From contig NZ_CP006842.1 in assembly GCF_000626675.1 (NCBI RefSeq), positions 1,116,001-1,180,000 on the forward strand: a DNA stretch of 64,000 nucleotides. The letters run 5' to 3'. Below are positions 60,718 to 64,000 of this stretch, piece after piece; within the stretch, counting starts at the first letter, position 1; each line of letters opens with the position of its first letter. This stretch comes from Corynebacterium glyciniphilum AJ 3170 (lineage in GTDB: Bacteria > Actinomycetota > Actinomycetes > Mycobacteriales > Mycobacteriaceae). Under the pieces are notes generated by a model. It was given only the letters and a program-made list of their open reading frames with translations. It had not been told where the DNA came from and did no database searches. Made by a program: the position numbers and the translations under genes.

Positions 60718-62136
60718 GTGAGCGAACGCACCGACATCACCGATATCACCACCATCAACACCCTCAGGGACCTCCGTGCCGCGGGCCACGTCCAGAAGAG
60801 CCTGCGCGCCGAGATCCGGGACAACCTCCTCACCGCCCTCCGCGACGGTCGCGATCCCTGGCCCGGCCTCCACGGGCTGGCAGACACCGTGATCCCCCAG
60901 GTGGAACGCGCCCTGATCGCGGGGCATGACATCGTCCTGCTCGGCGAACGTGGGCAGGGCAAGACCCGGCTGCTCCGCACCCTGGTCGGACTCCTCGACG
61001 AATGGACGCCGGTGATCGCCGGTTCCGAACTGAGGGAACACCCCTTTAACCCGATCGGCCCTGAGAGCCGCCGCCGGGCGGCGGAACTCGGCGACGACCT
61101 GCCGGTCGCCTGGATCCACCGGGACGAGCGGTACGCCGAGAAACTCGCCACCCCGGACACCAGCGTCGGTGATCTTATCGGTGACGTCGACCCGATGAAG
61201 GTCGCCGAGGGCCGGAGCCTCGGCGACCCCGAGACCATCCATTACGGTCTGATTCCGCGTAGCCACCGTGGCATTGTCGCGATCAACGAACTGCCCGATC
61301 TGGCGGAACGTATCCAGGTGGCGATGCTCAACGTCATGGAGGAGCGCGACATCCAGATCCGTGGCTACATCCTGCGGCTGCCCCTCGACGTTCTCGTCGT
61401 CGCCAGCGCGAACCCGGAGGACTACACCAACCGCGGACGGATCATCACCCCACTCAAGGACCGGTTCGGCGCCGAGATCCGTACCCACTACCCGGTCGCC
61501 CTGGATGACGAGATCGCCGTCATCCGGCAGGAGGCGGACCTTGGGACCGACCCGCGGGCGGAGGTGCCCGACTACCTGGTCGAGATTCTCGCCCGGTTCA
61601 CCCGTGCACTGCGGGACTCGTCCTCCGTCGACCAACGCAGCGGCGTCAGTGCCCGTTTCGCCATCGCCGGAGCTGAGACGATCGCGGCCGCCGCCGTCCA
61701 CCGCGCGGCCAGACACGGAGAGGACCGCCCGGTGGCCCGACCGGTGGACCTCGAGACAGCGGTCGACGTCCTCGGTGGGAAGGTCGAGTTCGAGTCCGGC
61801 GAGGAGGACCGTGCCGACGACATCCTCGACCACCTGCTGCGTACCGCGACGGCGGCGACGGCGCGGGCGCTGTTCCGCGGGATCGACCTTGAACCCCTGG
61901 TGGCGGCCCTGGACGGCGGAACTCTGATCAACACCGGCGAGCAGATGACGGCCGCGGACTTCCTCGCCGGGCTCCCCGACATCCCGGGGTCGGACCTCTA
62001 CGACCGCATCTGCCAGCGCCTCGACGCCGTGGACGACGGACAACGTGCCGCGGCCCTCGAATTCGCCCTGGAGGCGCTGTTCCTCTCCCGCCGGATCGAC
62101 AAGGAGATTGTCGGAGGCGATACGGTCTATGGCTAA
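60718..62136 (+). CDS. MoxR-type AAA+ ATPase (magnesium-chelatase-like)
   Basis: A 472-residue AAA+ ATPase. Walker A GERGQGKTR (76–84) and Walker B region HRGIVAINELPDL (about 183–195), then a sensor-1 in LVVASANPEDYTNRGRIITPLKDRFG and an arginine-finger region. It is of the MoxR/ChlI type, acting with a VWA protein to remodel a target. It overlaps the VWA gene by 8 nt, a strict functional link; the Rv0958–Rv0959 pair of M. tuberculosis is the likely counterpart. TAGCGT 7 nt before the GTG fits a leaderless message. Target unknown. Confidence 0.89.
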   Translation: MSERTDITDITTINTLRDLRAAGHVQKSLRAEIRDNLLTALRDGRDPWPGLHGLADTVIPQVERALIAGHDIVLLGERGQGKTRLLRTLVGLLDEWTPVIAGSELREHPFNPIGPESRRRAAELGDDLPVAWIHRDERYAEKLATPDTSVGDLIGDVDPMKVAEGRSLGDPETIHYGLIPRSHRGIVAINELPDLAERIQVAMLNVMEERDIQIRGYILRLPLDVLVVASANPEDYTNRGRIITPLKDRFGAEIRTHYPVALDDEIAVIRQEADLGTDPRAEVPDYLVEILARFTRALRDSSSVDQRSGVSARFAIAGAETIAAAAVHRAARHGEDRPVARPVDLETAVDVLGGKVEFESGEEDRADDILDHLLRTATAATARALFRGIDLEPLVAALDGGTLINTGEQMTAADFLAGLPDIPGSDLYDRICQRLDAVDDGQRAAALEFALEALFLSRRIDKEIVGGDTVYG

Positions 62137-64000
62137 CAGGCGCCTCACCAGGCAGGCTCGATTCGGACGTTACACCGGCGGTCCCGATCCGCTGGCCCCA
62201 CCGGTCGACCTCAGTGCCGCACTCGACGCGATCGGCGAGGACGTGATGGCAGGGGATTCCGCCGAACACGCGGTCCGCGAGTTCCTCCGACGCGAGGGGC
62301 TCGACGACATAGCGCGCCGGGTGGCGGAACGTCGACGCGAAGCAACCCACGGCACCAGTCTGGACGGGACGTTGCGGGAGATTCGGACATTGCTCGATGC
62401 CGCGGTCTTGGCGGAACGCCGCCAACTGGCCCGCGACATCACCCTCGATGACACCGACCGTGCCTTCGCCGAGATGCGGTTGGAGAACCTTCCTCCGTCC
62501 GCCGCGGCCGCGGTCAGTGAACTCAACGACTACCGGTGGCAGAGCAGCGAGGCGCAGGAGGCCTTCGACACGATCCGGGACCTGTTGGGCCGGGAGATGC
62601 TGGACCAGCGCTTCGCCGGCATGAAGAACGCCTTGGAGAACGCGACCGAGGAGGACCGTGCCGCGACCCAGGAGATGCTCGACGATCTCAATCGGCTCCT
62701 GGACGCCCACCAGCGCGGCAGTCTCTCCCCGCGGGAGTTCGACGAGTTCATGGACAAGCACGGTGCGTACTTCCCGGAGAATCCACGGACGGTCGACGAG
62801 TTGCTGGACACCCTGGCCCAACGGTCGGCTGCGGCCCAACGGATGCGCAACTCGATGTCGCAGGACCAACGCGAGGAACTCGACGACCTGGCACAACAGG
62901 CTTTCGGGTCGCCGCGACTCCTGGACTCCCTGCGCCACCTGGACGGATACCTGCAGGTACTGCGCCCGGAGGAGGACTGGAGCGGCAGAGAGACGATGGG
63001 GGAGGGCGAATCCCCGGAACATGCCGGGCTCGGCGACGGGACGGGTGTGTTCCAGGACATCGCCGACCTCGACCGCCTCGTCGACCAGTTGTCGCAGTCC
63101 TACGCGGACTCGTCGCTGGGCGATGTCGACCTGGACGTCCTGCAGCGGCTGCTCGGGGATGAGGCCACTGCCCAGGTCCGGTCGCTGCAGGACCTGGAGT
63201 CGGCATTGATGACGTCGGGGACCCTGCGACGCGGCCAGGACGGGCGGCTGCGGCTGAGCCCGAAGGCGATGCGCACACTCGGACAATCCCTGCTCCGGGA
63301 CGCGGCCGACCGGCTGTCGGCACGCCGCGGCCAGCGGGACGCGCACGTCGGTGGCGCGGGAGGAGAGGTGTCGGGGGCCTCCCGCCCGTGGGAGTTCGGG
63401 GACACCGCGCCATGGGACGTCACCAGGACGGTGGCCAACGCCGTGCGGCGGACCGTCACCGATGGTGCGGACGCCTCAGCAGGGGTGAGGCTGGAGATCG
63501 ACGACATCGAGGTGCAGGACATCGAGGCACGAACACGGGCCTGCGTCGCCCTGCTGGTCGACACCTCGTTCTCCATGGCGACGGAGGGACGCTGGGTGCC
63601 GATGAAGCGCACCGCCCTTGCACTGCACACGCTGGTCACGACGAGGTTCCGGGGCGACGACCTCGAACTGATCACCTTCGGGCGTCGTGCGCAGGTCACC
63701 GACATCGACCAGCTCACCGGTCTGGAGGCGGAGTGGGAGCAGGGAACCAACCTGCACCACGCACTGCTCCTGGCGCACCGTCACTTCCGCCGCCACCCGG
63801 ACGCCCGGCCGGTGCTCCTCGTCGTCACGGACGGCGAACCGACCGCCCACCTGGAATCCGGTGGCCGGGCGTTCTTCGACTACCCGCCTCATCCGCTGAC
63901 CGTTGCGAACACGGTGCACGAGCTGGATGCCGTGGCACGGGCGGGGGCACAGACGACGTTCTTCCGGCTCGGCGATGACCCGGGGTTGGCCCGTTTCATC
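62129..64000 (+). CDS. VWA-domain protein partner of MoxR ATPase, 3' end outside window
   Basis: Open for 624 codons from the ATG at 62129 to the window end with no stop. The N-terminal ~470 residues are helical and charged, with MANRRLTRQARFGRYTGG at the start, RDLLGREMLDQRFAGMKNAL, and LGDEATAQVRSLQDLESAL; the C-terminal part is a von Willebrand A domain. The MIDAS motif DTSFS is at residues 478–482, followed by the Thr/Asp parts (LVVTDGEPT). It should bind the MoxR ATPase encoded just upstream and a client protein, with Mg2+ bound at MIDAS. The end of the VWA domain lies beyond 64000. Confidence 0.88.
   Translation, partial: MANRRLTRQARFGRYTGGPDPLAPPVDLSAALDAIGEDVMAGDSAEHAVREFLRREGLDDIARRVAERRREATHGTSLDGTLREIRTLLDAAVLAERRQLARDITLDDTDRAFAEMRLENLPPSAAAAVSELNDYRWQSSEAQEAFDTIRDLLGREMLDQRFAGMKNALENATEEDRAATQEMLDDLNRLLDAHQRGSLSPREFDEFMDKHGAYFPENPRTVDELLDTLAQRSAAAQRMRNSMSQDQREELDDLAQQAFGSPRLLDSLRHLDGYLQVLRPEEDWSGRETMGEGESPEHAGLGDGTGVFQDIADLDRLVDQLSQSYADSSLGDVDLDVLQRLLGDEATAQVRSLQDLESALMTSGTLRRGQDGRLRLSPKAMRTLGQSLLRDAADRLSARRGQRDAHVGGAGGEVSGASRPWEFGDTAPWDVTRTVANAVRRTVTDGADASAGVRLEIDDIEVQDIEARTRACVALLVDTSFSMATEGRWVPMKRTALALHTLVTTRFRGDDLELITFGRRAQVTDIDQLTGLEAEWEQGTNLHHALLLAHRHFRRHPDARPVLLVVTDGEPTAHLESGGRAFFDYPPHPLTVANTVHELDAVARAGAQTTFFRLGDDPGLARFI

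Noticed and set aside
59067..61238. 723-codon open frame extending the SMP-30 gene upstream
   Set aside because: Only the last 292 residues match the lactonase family; the rest is antisense to the YczE-like and MoxR genes.
61928..63346. 472-codon minus-strand open frame opposite the VWA gene
   Set aside because: It is an antisense shadow; the plus-strand frame from 62129 has a clear VWA domain and overlaps the MoxR gene in the way expected for the pair.

Overview
The window comes from a high-GC, mycolic-acid-containing actinobacterium, most probably a Corynebacterium or close relative. Four things point there. The order mazG – lytic transglycosylase – eno – divIC – DUF501 – ppx/gppA matches the corynebacterial/mycobacterial eno locus (Rv1021–Rv1026 in M. 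tuberculosis). There is an antigen-85-type corynomycolyltransferase with a signal peptide. There are DtxR/MntR-type metal control elements. Many genes have a TANNNT box 6–8 nt before the start codon, which suggests leaderless transcripts. No rRNA, CRISPR array, insertion sequence, phage or plasmid function was recognised. One tRNA gene and two TPP riboswitches are present.

Layout. 1–8.8 kb: 3' part of mazG; a convergent manganese-type ABC uptake operon (binding lipoprotein, ATPase, permease) with an MntR-like operator; mntR; a transglycosylase; eno; divIC; DUF501; ppx/gppA; a tRNA with anticodon UAA but a short variable arm. 8.8–13 kb: SPFH/flotillin-like protein, a TauE-type exporter, and thiC under a TPP riboswitch. 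12.8–18.5 kb: a redox operon (MDR reductase, cupin, aldo/keto reductase, CMD protein, then a VOC protein) divergent from an XRE-type regulator, a few small genes and a second MDR reductase. 18.5–21.7 kb: a three-gene cassette of VTC-type polyphosphate-polymerase domain, DUF4956 membrane protein and CotH-type kinase. 22–29.8 kb: DinB-like and SRPBCC proteins; a siderophore-reductase/siderophore-binding pair with a DtxR-like box next to a tandem-duplicated AraC regulator; a DrrAB-type exporter divergent from a long TetR protein with an extra C-terminal domain.

29.9–37 kb: ElyC-like protein, HAD phosphatase, ilvD, an acyltransferase, and a ThiXYZ-type thiamine-precursor ABC importer under its own TPP riboswitch. 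37–39.1 kb: an A/T-richer segment with a 58-residue helical protein (porin-like candidate), an arginase-family protein with Cys in place of a metal-binding His, and a HAD phosphatase. 39–45 kb: Ca2+/H+ antiporter, SLC13/MatC-like transporter, EamA transporter with a divergent LysR, and the mycolyltransferase.

45–58 kb is dense in efflux genes paired with their own regulators: TetR/MFS (MFS broken by a G7 frameshift), a decayed MFS pseudogene, two GNAT genes flanking a TetR and sharing a near-identical operator, TetR–MFS, AraC–MFS and ArsR–MFS. Two SAM methyltransferases and a small membrane protein lie among them. 58–64 kb: glucose 1-dehydrogenase plus an SMP-30 lactonase (direct glucose oxidation), a YczE-like membrane protein, and a MoxR-type AAA+ ATPase followed by a VWA protein that runs off the end.

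The genome is compact: several convergent pairs overlap at their 3' ends, and operon genes often overlap by 1–8 nt. The best candidates for under-described biology are the VTC–DUF4956–CotH cassette, the double-AraC regulator, the TetR fusion, the class-I tRNA(UAA) and the 58-residue helical protein.
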